The notes below the pieces were generated by a model, which ran no database searches, was not told the DNA's origin, and saw only the letters and a list, made by a program, of their open reading frames with translations. Below, piece by piece: positions 44,613 to 52,794 of a stretch of 64,000 nt of DNA. The stretch is taken from assembly GCA_036567965.1 (NCBI GenBank), contig DATCTN010000006.1:1-64000 (forward strand), written 5' to 3'. Numbering within the stretch: the first letter of the stretch is position 1; each line of letters starts with the position of its first letter. This DNA comes from Candidatus Kryptoniota bacterium. GTDB lineage: Bacteria > Bacteroidota > Ignavibacteria > Kryptoniales > JAKASW01. The translations under genes were made by a program, and so were the position numbers.

Positions 44613-45101
44613 ATGAAGAAGTCACTTGCGATAGCTGCACTCCTCTTTGCGTTTGCAGCAGGCGAGTCGTTTGCGCAATCTCAGTCAGCAACTGTCAGCC
44701 TCACCGTCAATAGCGCAATCAGCATTGTCAAGAACAACGACATGGCTTTTGGGGTCGTATCTCAAGGCATTACGACGGCCGCAATCAACCCCGTCACCGG
44801 CGGAGCATCAGCCGCAAAGTTTACTGTAACCGCTGCGGCAAGCACACTCCTAAACGTGACTTTCACGACCACAGATTTGTCGGACGGATCGGGCCACACG
44901 ATCTCGTTTGCCGGAGCTGGTACTCTTTCCGGTGACAACAGTAATGTCCAAGGCACCTCGACCTCGGTTTCCAGCGGTGGCACTGTCACAACAAGTGCAG
45001 GTGGAAACTTTTACTTCTGGGCAGGTGGAACTGCAACGTTGTCCCCGACCCAGGCAGCAAATGCCTACACGGGCACTTTCACTTTGACGCTCAGTTATTA
45101 A
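44613..45101 (+). CDS. DUF4402 surface/fimbria-like protein, copy 1
   Basis: The 162-residue protein has a signal peptide ending near SFAQ (residue 22) and a DUF4402 domain: SATVSLTVNSAISIVKNNDMAF at the start, INPVTGG, and the closing NFYFWAGGTATLSPTQ and YTGTFTLTLSY. DUF4402 proteins are beta-sandwich surface proteins related to fimbrial subunits. GGAGGG lies ahead of the ATG. It is the first of three paralogues in a row and is expected to depend on sigma-54 from the promoter at 44413. A strong terminator follows. Confidence 0.82.
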   Translation: MKKSLAIAALLFAFAAGESFAQSQSATVSLTVNSAISIVKNNDMAFGVVSQGITTAAINPVTGGASAAKFTVTAAASTLLNVTFTTTDLSDGSGHTISFAGAGTLSGDNSNVQGTSTSVSSGGTVTTSAGGNFYFWAGGTATLSPTQAANAYTGTFTLTLSY

Positions 45102-45118
45102 TCGGTCAGGAAGAGCAT

Positions 45119-45155
45119 CAGGCAGGCTGTTGTTTGGCCTGCCTTTTCTTTTTAA
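45119..45155 (+). terminator. Rho-independent terminator between DUF4402 copies 1 and 2
   Basis: GGCAGGC, a short loop, then GCCTGCC, is followed by TTTTCTTTTT. It would uncouple copy 1 from the two downstream paralogues. Confidence 0.8.
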
Positions 45156-45166
45156 GGGCTGATAAT

Positions 45167-45582
45167 ATGAAAAGATTTCTGCTGACATTCCTTCTTCTCC
45201 TCGCATCGAGTGCTCATTCCGTCTCACAGTCTGCATCCGGTGCTTCGGTAAATATTGTCGTGAACAGTTCAATCGGTCTCACCAACGTGCGGGACATGAA
45301 TTTCGGGGTCGTGGTCAAGTGCGTGACCTCCGCGATCATCAGCCCAATTACTGGCGGCGGGTCAAGAGCATACTTCACGGTTCACGGAGCTGCGACTACA
45401 CCCGTTGTTGCCAGCTTTTCTACGACAAACCTCACAAGCGGTGCGAACTCAATTGCATTCACGGGTTCTATATCGAGCAATTCGGCGAGTACTACTTTTG
45501 GGCGGGCGGGTCGGCTTCACTAGTTCCAGATCAGCCGATCAGCGTTTATAAGGGCAGTTGTACAATCTCAGTGGCCTATTAG
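45167..45582 (+). pseudogene. DUF4402 protein, copy 2, frameshifted
   Basis: The ATG at 45167 opens a signal peptide and the DUF4402 start (ASVNIVVNSSIGLTNVRDMNFG, IISPITGGGS). Near 45480-45495 the frame shifts: the first frame ends in FGRAGRLH at 45523, while the family C-terminus YYFWAGGSASLVPDQP and CTISVAY lies in the other frame ending at 45582. Compared with copy 1 about 20 residues between the glycine-rich loop and the FWAGG strand are missing, so a deletion most likely caused the shift. Confidence 0.75.
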
Positions 45583-45721
45583 CCAGCCCTTACGCTACTT
45601 CCATTGAATTTCATTTTCCCTTTGACTTTCAAATTCGATCGATATATCTTTGAGCAGGAGAGGCCACGGAACTAAAGGGAATTCGGTTCCGTTTTGAGTG
45701 GAAAGCTTTGGAGGAAGAGAG

Positions 45722-46222
45722 TTGGTTTCGAAACGCCTGTCGGTTTCTATTTCGTTAATCCTAGCAAGCTTCTGCACCTGCGTCGGTCAATCAAATTCAT
45801 CCGGCGCGGTTAGCATTTCTGCCAATGTGATTCGTGGAATCGTGATCACAAACTCTACAAATCTGGCATTCGGCACTCTTGTAAGTGGTTCCGGAACCCA
45901 GTCCGTCTCACCTACAGAACCCGGTGTGGGGTCATTCACATTTTCAGGTCAACCAGGTTCGAATGTTTCCGTGACATTCCCAAACAATGTGATCTTGACC
46001 GACGGAAGCGGTCATTCAGTCGCGTTCAATCCTGCAATTCCAATTTGGAACAATGCTAATTCCCAACTTCTTGGCGCGCAACCATTTTCGGGCATTACCG
46101 GCGGATCCGTAGGTCTCGGCGCCGCAGGTCAGGTCTTTGTCTGGTTCGGCGGTGGAATAAATACGAACGGCGCCACCTCCGGGAATTACTCAGGTAATTA
46201 CACTGTAGACATTACCTACTGA
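45722..46222 (+). CDS. DUF4402 protein, copy 3
   Basis: The start is taken as the TTG at 45722, which has GGAGG seven bases ahead, giving a signal peptide (VSKRLSVSISLILASFCTCVGQ). The ATG at 45698 has no ribosome-binding site. The 166-residue product shows the DUF4402 pattern SGAVSISANVIRGIVI, NLAFGTLVSG, LTDGSGHSVAF and the closing QVFVWFGGGI and YSGNYTVDITY. It is probably exported and part of the same surface-protein set as copies 1 and 2. Confidence 0.75.
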   Translation: MVSKRLSVSISLILASFCTCVGQSNSSGAVSISANVIRGIVITNSTNLAFGTLVSGSGTQSVSPTEPGVGSFTFSGQPGSNVSVTFPNNVILTDGSGHSVAFNPAIPIWNNANSQLLGAQPFSGITGGSVGLGAAGQVFVWFGGGINTNGATSGNYSGNYTVDITY

Positions 46223-46356
46223 CGGATTCCTTTTCATTCCCTTCATTAGGTTTCTTAATCCTCATCGCTCAATTCTTGACTAAACGCGGCATCAGCCTGC
46301 AATAATCGATCGCTCGCATGCCCGGTCGGATGCTGATTCATTGAAAATGTGCCCGA

Positions 46357-46947
46357 TTGTGGCTATTATTTCTAGTGTTATACCTCTCTGCCGCACTGAT
46401 AGCCTATCTTGTTGGGTCGTTTCCGACTGCGTATGTAATGGGGAGGTACTTTCACGGCGTCGACATTACCAAGGGCGGAACCGGCAACATAGGCGCGATG
46501 AACGCGTACGAGGTGACCCGCTCAAAGTGGATTGGCATTGCAGTTGGCACGGTCGATATACTCAAAGGATTGATTGTGACATTCTCGTTTCTGTACATCT
46601 CCGGACTCATTGCTTCTTCGGTCGCGGCATTGTTTGTCGTAACGGGACACAATTATTCGGTCTACATGAGATTCAAAGGCGGGCGGGGATTGGCACCTTC
46701 AGCAGGCGCGCTCCTAGTCCTTTCACCCCTTGCAGTGCTGGCATATCTCGTCATTTATGCGGCGCTGAGAGGAGTCGGACTTAAGCTTTATCTTTCGAGC
46801 GTCGTAGGAATTTTCGCCAGCGCACTCGCAGTCCTTTGGAATTTTTCGTCCGCACACGAAGTCGAACTTGTACTAGCGGGATTATTTGTGGTAGTTCTTT
46901 CCAAGCATATCGGCCCTTTGAAGAATGAGTTGATCCATGCAAGCTAA
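46357..46947 (+). CDS. plsY: Acyl-phosphate:glycerol-3-phosphate acyltransferase PlsY
   Basis: The 196-residue membrane protein has the PlsY motifs: GSFPTAYVMGR, the Gly-rich GGTGNIGAMNAYEV, and GHNYSVYMRFKGGRG. Together they bind glycerol-3-phosphate and acyl-phosphate in the first committed step of phospholipid synthesis. Five or so helices span the inner membrane. The start is a TTG (46357) without a clear ribosome-binding site. Its end overlaps the htrA start by 11 bases. Confidence 0.9.
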   Translation: MWLLFLVLYLSAALIAYLVGSFPTAYVMGRYFHGVDITKGGTGNIGAMNAYEVTRSKWIGIAVGTVDILKGLIVTFSFLYISGLIASSVAALFVVTGHNYSVYMRFKGGRGLAPSAGALLVLSPLAVLAYLVIYAALRGVGLKLYLSSVVGIFASALAVLWNFSSAHEVELVLAGLFVVVLSKHIGPLKNELIHAS

Positions 46948-48094
46948 TTTTCGAAATAGATTGTTCGTCCTCTCGATGTCGATCATCCTCACCACCGCTC
47001 AATCTGTTTTCGCCCAGTCTGTTTCCGATGACCCGTCCTCGAGCCGGCGAACGGCAATTACACGTGCGGTAAAAGAGATAAGTCCTGCAGTTGTTGGAAT
47101 AAATGTAACGGCAGTGCAGGAGCAACAAAGTCCGTTTGCGTCGAACGATCCGTTCTTCAGGCAATTCTTCCAGGGAGATCCGTTCTTCCGTCAATTTTTC
47201 GGGTCTCAGAAGATTGAGGTTCAGAGCCTCGGCTCGGGCTTCATCGTGTCACCTGACGGCTACGTGGTCACAAATGAGCACGTCGTGAAGAACGCAACGA
47301 AGGTTGTTGTTACGATGACCGACGGAAGTAAACGAAGCGCTAAGATCATAGGTCATGACGATATGTCGGACGTCGCGCTTCTCAAAATTGACGGGACCAA
47401 TCTTCCCTTCTGCAAAATGGGCAACAGCGACAGCATACTTGTCGGCGAGTGGGTAATTGCATTCGGTAATCCGTTCGGACTATTCGACATAAATAACAAG
47501 CCGACGGTGACCGTTGGCGTGGTGAGTTCTTTGGGAATGAACCTTGCCAAGATCGGGTCGAGGAACTATAACGATATGATTGAGACGGATGCGGCGATCA
47601 ACCCGGGCAATTCCGGCGGTCCGCTTGTCGACGCAGACGGAAGAGTCATCGGCGTCAACACGATGATTTACACTGGTGGCATGAGTGAGTCGTATAACGG
47701 TTACGGATTTGCCATTCCCATCAACAGGGTCCAGAGGAGTGTCGACGAACTGCGGAAGAACGGCAGAGTGATCCACGATGCTTGGGTGGGAATGCAGTTG
47801 CAAACCGTCGATCAGGAAATCGCGAGATATTATGGACTGAGCGAGGCTTCCGGTGCACTTGTGAACACGATAGAGCCGGGAAGCCCCGCTGAAAAGGCGG
47901 GCGTGAAAAGCGGCGACCTCGTCCTCAAGTACCAGGGCAAACCCGTCCGAAATGCCGACGCTCTCCAGGCCCAGCTCGATGATCTGAGACCGGGCGATAA
48001 ATTCCGAGTAGAAGTGCTGCGAGATAATAAGCTTGTCAAATTGTCGATTCGTGTCGGAACGATTGAAAGAGAATCCGATCAAGGAGGCAATTGA
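46937..48094 (+). CDS. htrA: HtrA/DegP-type periplasmic serine protease
   Basis: The 385-residue protein has a signal peptide ending near VFAQ and a trypsin-like domain with His115 (TNEHVVKNA), Asp145 (SDVALLK) and Ser226 (NPGNSGGPL). A single PDZ domain follows (about 270-370, SPAEKAGVKSGDLVLKYQG). The repeated Phe-rich loop FFRQFF near residues 73-88 is typical of LA-loop regions. It degrades or refolds misfolded envelope proteins. One PDZ rather than two suits DegS/HtrA-like types. It overlaps plsY upstream and abuts purB downstream. Confidence 0.9.
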   Translation: MQANFRNRLFVLSMSIILTTAQSVFAQSVSDDPSSSRRTAITRAVKEISPAVVGINVTAVQEQQSPFASNDPFFRQFFQGDPFFRQFFGSQKIEVQSLGSGFIVSPDGYVVTNEHVVKNATKVVVTMTDGSKRSAKIIGHDDMSDVALLKIDGTNLPFCKMGNSDSILVGEWVIAFGNPFGLFDINNKPTVTVGVVSSLGMNLAKIGSRNYNDMIETDAAINPGNSGGPLVDADGRVIGVNTMIYTGGMSESYNGYGFAIPINRVQRSVDELRKNGRVIHDAWVGMQLQTVDQEIARYYGLSEASGALVNTIEPGSPAEKAGVKSGDLVLKYQGKPVRNADALQAQLDDLRPGDKFRVEVLRDNKLVKLSIRVGTIERESDQGGN

Positions 48095-49408
48095 TTGATT
48101 AGAAGATATTCTCCCGCGGAAATCGACGCGGTTTGGAGTGAAGAGAATAAATTCCGGATCTGGCTGGATGTGGAAATAGCCGCGATGGAGGCCCAGGCAG
48201 AATTGGGACGGGTTCCAAAGGACGCCGTGATTGAAGTAAAAGCAAAAGCAAAATTTGACGTCGCAAGAATTGATGAGATAGAACGCACCGTCAAGCATGA
48301 TGTGATAGCGTTCCTCACAAACGTGAGCGAAAACGTCGGTCCGTCGGCCCGGTTTGTTCATCTCGGCATGACTTCCTCTGATGTGCTGGATACTGCTTCC
48401 GCGATTCAGCTCAAACAGGCGGGCGAAATCCTGATGAAGCATCTTCTTGATCTCAGGAATATGATCAAGGAGCTGAGTGTGAAGTACAAGTCTGTGCCTA
48501 TGATAGGGCGTACTCACGGAATACACGCCGAGCCGGTGACGTTTGGATTGAAAATGGCTGTATGGTACGATGAGCTCGGAAGAGACCTGGAGAGACTTCA
48601 AGCGGCCACCATCGAAGTGTCGGTGGCAAAAATTTCAGGGGCGGTCGGGACATTCTCGCACATCTCGCCCGAAGTGGAAAAATATGTGGCAAGCAAGTTC
48701 GGCTTGCGTCCGTCGGTTGCGTCGACACAAGTCATTCAACGAGACAGGCACGCGCAATTCATGACGGTGCTTGCAGTCGTCGCGGGTACGCTTGAAAAGA
48801 TGGCGCTTGAGGTGCGACATCTCCAGCGGACTGAGGTGATGGAAGCGGAAGAGCCTTTCACTAAAGGCCAGAAAGGTTCTTCAGCAATGCCTCACAAGCG
48901 CAATCCGGTCAATGCGGAGAGGATCTGCGGAATGGCCAGGCTGATCAGGTCTTATGCCATGTCCGCGCTGGAGAATCAGGCATTGTGGCACGAAAGAGAT
49001 ATTTCACATTCGTCCGTCGAGCGCGTGATCTTTCCCGACGCGACGATCGGTCTGGATTTCATGATACTGGAATCGCAGAAGATCTTCATGAACTTGGTCG
49101 TTTATCCGGATAAGATGCTAAAGAACCTCGGACTCACTCACGGCCTTTATTATTCCGAAGATGTCCTACTAAAATTGATTGAGAAGGGACTGACAAGGGA
49201 GCAGGCTTATGCCCTCGTACAAAGGAACGCGATGCATTGTTGGGAAACGGGCGAGGATTTTCTAGCTGCTCTGGCGAACGACCGAGAGGTAGCCGACAAG
49301 GTTTCGCGAGATGAGCTAAAGAAGGTTTTCGATGTCAACTCCCTACTCGGAAACGTAGATTACATATACAAGTCACTCGGGTTGGATGGAGAATTCAAGA
49401 AGCAGTAA
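48095..49408 (+). CDS. purB: Adenylosuccinate lyase
   Basis: The 437-residue enzyme starts at a TTG immediately after the htrA stop, with AAGGAGG ahead. The fumarase/lyase signature is SSAMPHKRNPVNAE, preceded by HLGMTSSDVLDTA and the catalytic-His region GRTHGIHAEP. It cleaves adenylosuccinate to AMP and SAICAR to AICAR in purine synthesis. It is directly followed by a small membrane protein gene with no gap. Confidence 0.93.
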   Translation: MIRRYSPAEIDAVWSEENKFRIWLDVEIAAMEAQAELGRVPKDAVIEVKAKAKFDVARIDEIERTVKHDVIAFLTNVSENVGPSARFVHLGMTSSDVLDTASAIQLKQAGEILMKHLLDLRNMIKELSVKYKSVPMIGRTHGIHAEPVTFGLKMAVWYDELGRDLERLQAATIEVSVAKISGAVGTFSHISPEVEKYVASKFGLRPSVASTQVIQRDRHAQFMTVLAVVAGTLEKMALEVRHLQRTEVMEAEEPFTKGQKGSSAMPHKRNPVNAERICGMARLIRSYAMSALENQALWHERDISHSSVERVIFPDATIGLDFMILESQKIFMNLVVYPDKMLKNLGLTHGLYYSEDVLLKLIEKGLTREQAYALVQRNAMHCWETGEDFLAALANDREVADKVSRDELKKVFDVNSLLGNVDYIYKSLGLDGEFKKQ

Positions 49409-49726
49409 ATGAAATACTTCACATCACTTCAGAACAAGCCATTTCTCGTCTGGCTCGGAGGCGTCTATGGGCTGCTCGTCGGCCTCACGATAGCAATGGC
49501 GGCGCAGATAACCTTCTTGAAATTTTCGATGGGCCCGATAAAGTCGATAACACTACTCGTCTGGGCCGGCGGTGCCTCGGCGGCCGGCTCTCATCTTGTC
49601 AGCAAGCACCTTTTCCATGAAGAGGAATCGGTTTTGAACAGGCCGCTCCACTATGTCCTGTTCTTTTCGCTTCTCCCCATCTTGATTCTCATCCTCTCGG
49701 TCATTCTCTTCTTTACTCCAAACTAG
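49409..49726 (+). CDS. Small membrane protein, unknown
   Basis: The 105-residue protein has about three hydrophobic helices (near residues 12-33, 43-60 and 82-102) separated by short basic loops, and is predicted to be an inner-membrane protein. The ATG follows the purB stop directly, so translation is likely coupled. No family was recognised. Its position between purB and the aldehyde dehydrogenase gives no functional clue. Confidence 0.65.
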   Translation: MKYFTSLQNKPFLVWLGGVYGLLVGLTIAMAAQITFLKFSMGPIKSITLLVWAGGASAAGSHLVSKHLFHEEESVLNRPLHYVLFFSLLPILILILSVILFFTPN

Positions 49727-49735
49727 GAGCAACCC

Positions 49736-51232
49736 ATGCCACAGGCATTCAGGAACTACATCGGCGGCAAGTATATGGACGCCGGATCAGGAAGAACTTT
49801 CGAAAACAGGAACCCCGCAGACTGGAACGACATAGTCGGTACTTTTCCAAAAAGCGACCATCGCGATGTTGATGCGGCTGTTCAGGCGGCGAAGGAGGCA
49901 TTTCGCAACTGGAGTCTCACTCCCGCACCGAAACGAGGCGACATTGTGAAAAAGGCCGGTGACATAATGGTCGCCCGGAAAGAGGATCTCGCTCGCGAGA
50001 TGACGCGGGAGATGGGAAAAGTACTTCTCGAAACACGCGGAGACGTTCAGGAAGGGATAGATACGGCTTATTATTCCGCGAGCGAATCACGACGGATGTT
50101 CGGAGTGACAGCTCCGAGCGAGCTGCCGAACAAATTCGCCATGTCGATGCGCGTGCCTGTGGGAGTTGCAGGTGTGATAAGTCCCTGGAATTTCCCGATG
50201 GCAATTCCGACGTGGAAGATCTTCCCTGCCCTCGTATCCGGTGACACCATTGTGTTTAAGCCCGCATCGGATACACCGCGGACTGCGGCGGCGCTGGTAG
50301 AGATCCTGATTGAAGCCGGTGTTCCTCCCGGAGTCCTGAATATCGTCCATGGCGGCGGAAACGAAGTTGGAACCGCTATTGTCGAACATAACGACATAGA
50401 GCTCGTCAGCTTTACCGGGTCGACAGAAGTCGGAAAACGGATTTCCGAAATCGCGTCGAAAACACTGAAGAGAGTTTCGCTCGAGCTCGGCGGGAAGAAT
50501 GCAGAAATCGTAATGGACGATGCAAACCTTGAGCTCGCCCTTGACGGAGTGCTCTGGGGCGCGTTCGGTACCACCGGACAAAGATGTACTGCTACAAGCA
50601 GATTGATCGTACACGAGAAGATTTACGACAAGTTCCTCGATATGCTCACGGAGAGAACTTCGAAGCTTAAGCTCGGTAACGGTTTGGATGAAACTTCCGA
50701 AGTCGGACCATGCGTGAACGAAGCTCAAAGGCAGAGGGTGCACTCTTACGTGGAGATCGGGAAGAAGGAAGGTGCAAGACTGGTGATCGGCGGCGAGATC
50801 GCAAGCGGGGGCCAACTCGACAAAGGGTGGTTCTACAAGCCGACGATATTTGCGGACGTTACGCCGGAAATGACAATCGCGCGCGAAGAAATCTTCGGGC
50901 CTGTATTGTCGGTTATGAAAGCGAGATCCATCGACCATGCCGTCGAGCTGCTGAACGGGACTATATACGGATTGAGCTCCGCCGTGTACACGAGAAACGT
51001 CAACCACGCGTTCAAGGCGATTCGCGATATCAAGGCAGGAATAACTTACATCAACGCACCTACAATCGGCGCCGAGACTCACATGCCGTTCGGCGGAGTG
51101 AAGCAGACCGGAAACGGCCATCGCGAGGGCGGCGCAAGCGCGTTCGATTTCTTTACGGAAATGAAAACTGTGTATGTCGATTACAGTGACAAGTTGCAGA
51201 GAGCGCAAATAGACACATATCGTGATTCATAA
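49736..51232 (+). CDS. Aldehyde dehydrogenase, likely 2-aminoadipate semialdehyde/piperideine-6-carboxylate type
   Basis: The 498-residue NAD-dependent enzyme shows SPWNFPMAIP, GSTEVGKRI, the catalytic Glu in ELGGKN and the Cys in GTTGQRCTATSR, then PFGGVKQTGNGHREGG at the end. The overall length and these motifs fit the ALDH7-like or broader ALDH family. The next gene is L-lysine 6-transaminase, whose product is 2-aminoadipate 6-semialdehyde, so this enzyme most likely oxidises that aldehyde to 2-aminoadipate. GGAG precedes the start; the gap to the next gene is 67 bases. Confidence 0.85.
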   Translation: MPQAFRNYIGGKYMDAGSGRTFENRNPADWNDIVGTFPKSDHRDVDAAVQAAKEAFRNWSLTPAPKRGDIVKKAGDIMVARKEDLAREMTREMGKVLLETRGDVQEGIDTAYYSASESRRMFGVTAPSELPNKFAMSMRVPVGVAGVISPWNFPMAIPTWKIFPALVSGDTIVFKPASDTPRTAAALVEILIEAGVPPGVLNIVHGGGNEVGTAIVEHNDIELVSFTGSTEVGKRISEIASKTLKRVSLELGGKNAEIVMDDANLELALDGVLWGAFGTTGQRCTATSRLIVHEKIYDKFLDMLTERTSKLKLGNGLDETSEVGPCVNEAQRQRVHSYVEIGKKEGARLVIGGEIASGGQLDKGWFYKPTIFADVTPEMTIAREEIFGPVLSVMKARSIDHAVELLNGTIYGLSSAVYTRNVNHAFKAIRDIKAGITYINAPTIGAETHMPFGGVKQTGNGHREGGASAFDFFTEMKTVYVDYSDKLQRAQIDTYRDS

Positions 51233-51299
51233 TTTCATTATCTTGAAAATGCAGCCTAATTTCAGAATTTATAATTTAAAATTTCCTACAAGGTGATTT

Positions 51300-52703
51300 A
51301 TGCCGGTGAACGAAACAAAAACCAGAACTGAACATCCGACGGACGTAGGGGAGCTGGCTTACTCAGGGAGCATCAAACCGGAGCAGGTAATGGATACACT
51401 CCGGAAACACATGCTTGTGGATGGGTTCGACGTCGTGTTTGACCTCAAGAAGAGCAAGGGCTCATATGTTTACGACTCTAAGAGAAAGAAATATTTTCTC
51501 GATTTTTTTACTTTCTTCGCTTCGTCCCCGATCGGTTTCAATCACCCGAAGATGACCACCGCCGATTTTCTTGACAGGTTGGCGCGTGTTTCCGTTCATA
51601 AACCATCGAGCTCGGACTCGTACACCGTCGAGATGGCGGAATTCATCGAGGCATTTTCAAAGTACGCTATACCCGACTACCTGCCGCATGTTTTCTTGGT
51701 TGAAGGAGGCGGACTCGCTGTCGAAAACGCTCTGAAGGCGGCCTTCGACTACCGCATGCGGAAAAATCTGGAATCGGGCTTCTATCGAACTGAAGATGCT
51801 GAAGACAGGTTGAAAGTGGTACACTTCCGGCAAGCCTTTCACGGAAGAACAGGTTACACGCTTTCGCTCACGAACACCGATCCAATCAAGACAAAATATT
51901 TTCCGAAATTCCGATGGCCGCGCATTAACAATCCGGCGATCAGGTTTCCGCTCAACGAAGCCAACCTGAGGCTTGTGAAGCATGAGGAAGAAATCGCAAT
52001 CAATCAAATCAAGCAAGCTATAGTGGAATTCAGGAAAGACATCGCGGCGCTGATCATCGAGCCGATTCAAGCCGAGGGCGGCGATGTTCACATGCGGAAG
52101 GAGTTCTTCGTAAGGCTGAGGGAGCTCTGCTCCGATAACGACATAATCATGATAATGGACGAGGTACAAACGGGGATAGGTCTCACAGGTAAAATGTGGG
52201 CGCATCAACATTTCGTCGAACCGGATGCGATATCATTCGGAAAGAAGACCCAGGTTTGCGGCGTGCTGGCCGGAAATAAGTTCGACGAAGTGAAGGATAC
52301 GGTGTTCAACACTCCCGGTAGAATAAACAGTACTTTCGGCGGGAACCTGACTGACATGGTCAGGTTTACCAAATACCTTCAAATCATCCACGAAGAGAAG
52401 CTCGTAGAGAACGCCGCGAAGGTTGGGAAATACCTCCTCAAACGCCTTCAAGAACTGCAATCCCAGTATGAAAATCTGGTCTTTAACGCACGCGGTCTTG
52501 GACTTTTTTGCGCGTTCGATATGGCTTCACCGCAGAAGCGCCTCGAGTTACGTCAACGCGTCTTCGACCGGAACTTGCTCCTCATAGGCTGCGGTATACA
52601 GACAATTCGATTCAGACCGCCGTTGAATCTGACGGAACAAGAAGTTGATGAAGGAATCGGGATAATCAAGAAAGCTCTCGCCGAAATGCCCACCGGCGCG
52701 TAG
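51300..52703 (+). CDS. lat: L-lysine 6-transaminase
   Basis: The 467-residue class III aminotransferase has the features of L-lysine epsilon-aminotransferase: HMLVDGFDVVFDLKKSKGSY, FLDFFTFFASSPIGFNHPK, FHGRTGYTLSLTNTDPIKT, MDEVQTGIGLTGKMW and the PLP lysine in SFGKKTQVCG. It moves the epsilon-amino group of lysine to 2-oxoglutarate. Together with the preceding aldehyde dehydrogenase it forms a two-step route to 2-aminoadipate. AAGGTG lies ahead of the start. Confidence 0.88.
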   Translation: MPVNETKTRTEHPTDVGELAYSGSIKPEQVMDTLRKHMLVDGFDVVFDLKKSKGSYVYDSKRKKYFLDFFTFFASSPIGFNHPKMTTADFLDRLARVSVHKPSSSDSYTVEMAEFIEAFSKYAIPDYLPHVFLVEGGGLAVENALKAAFDYRMRKNLESGFYRTEDAEDRLKVVHFRQAFHGRTGYTLSLTNTDPIKTKYFPKFRWPRINNPAIRFPLNEANLRLVKHEEEIAINQIKQAIVEFRKDIAALIIEPIQAEGGDVHMRKEFFVRLRELCSDNDIIMIMDEVQTGIGLTGKMWAHQHFVEPDAISFGKKTQVCGVLAGNKFDEVKDTVFNTPGRINSTFGGNLTDMVRFTKYLQIIHEEKLVENAAKVGKYLLKRLQELQSQYENLVFNARGLGLFCAFDMASPQKRLELRQRVFDRNLLLIGCGIQTIRFRPPLNLTEQEVDEGIGIIKKALAEMPTGA

Positions 52704-52794
52704 GACCGGACTTCCGGCATCCTGGTACACCCTTCTGGCGTCATTCTCATACTGCCGATTGCGGATGCTGCGTGATGTTCAGATGCTCAGGAGT

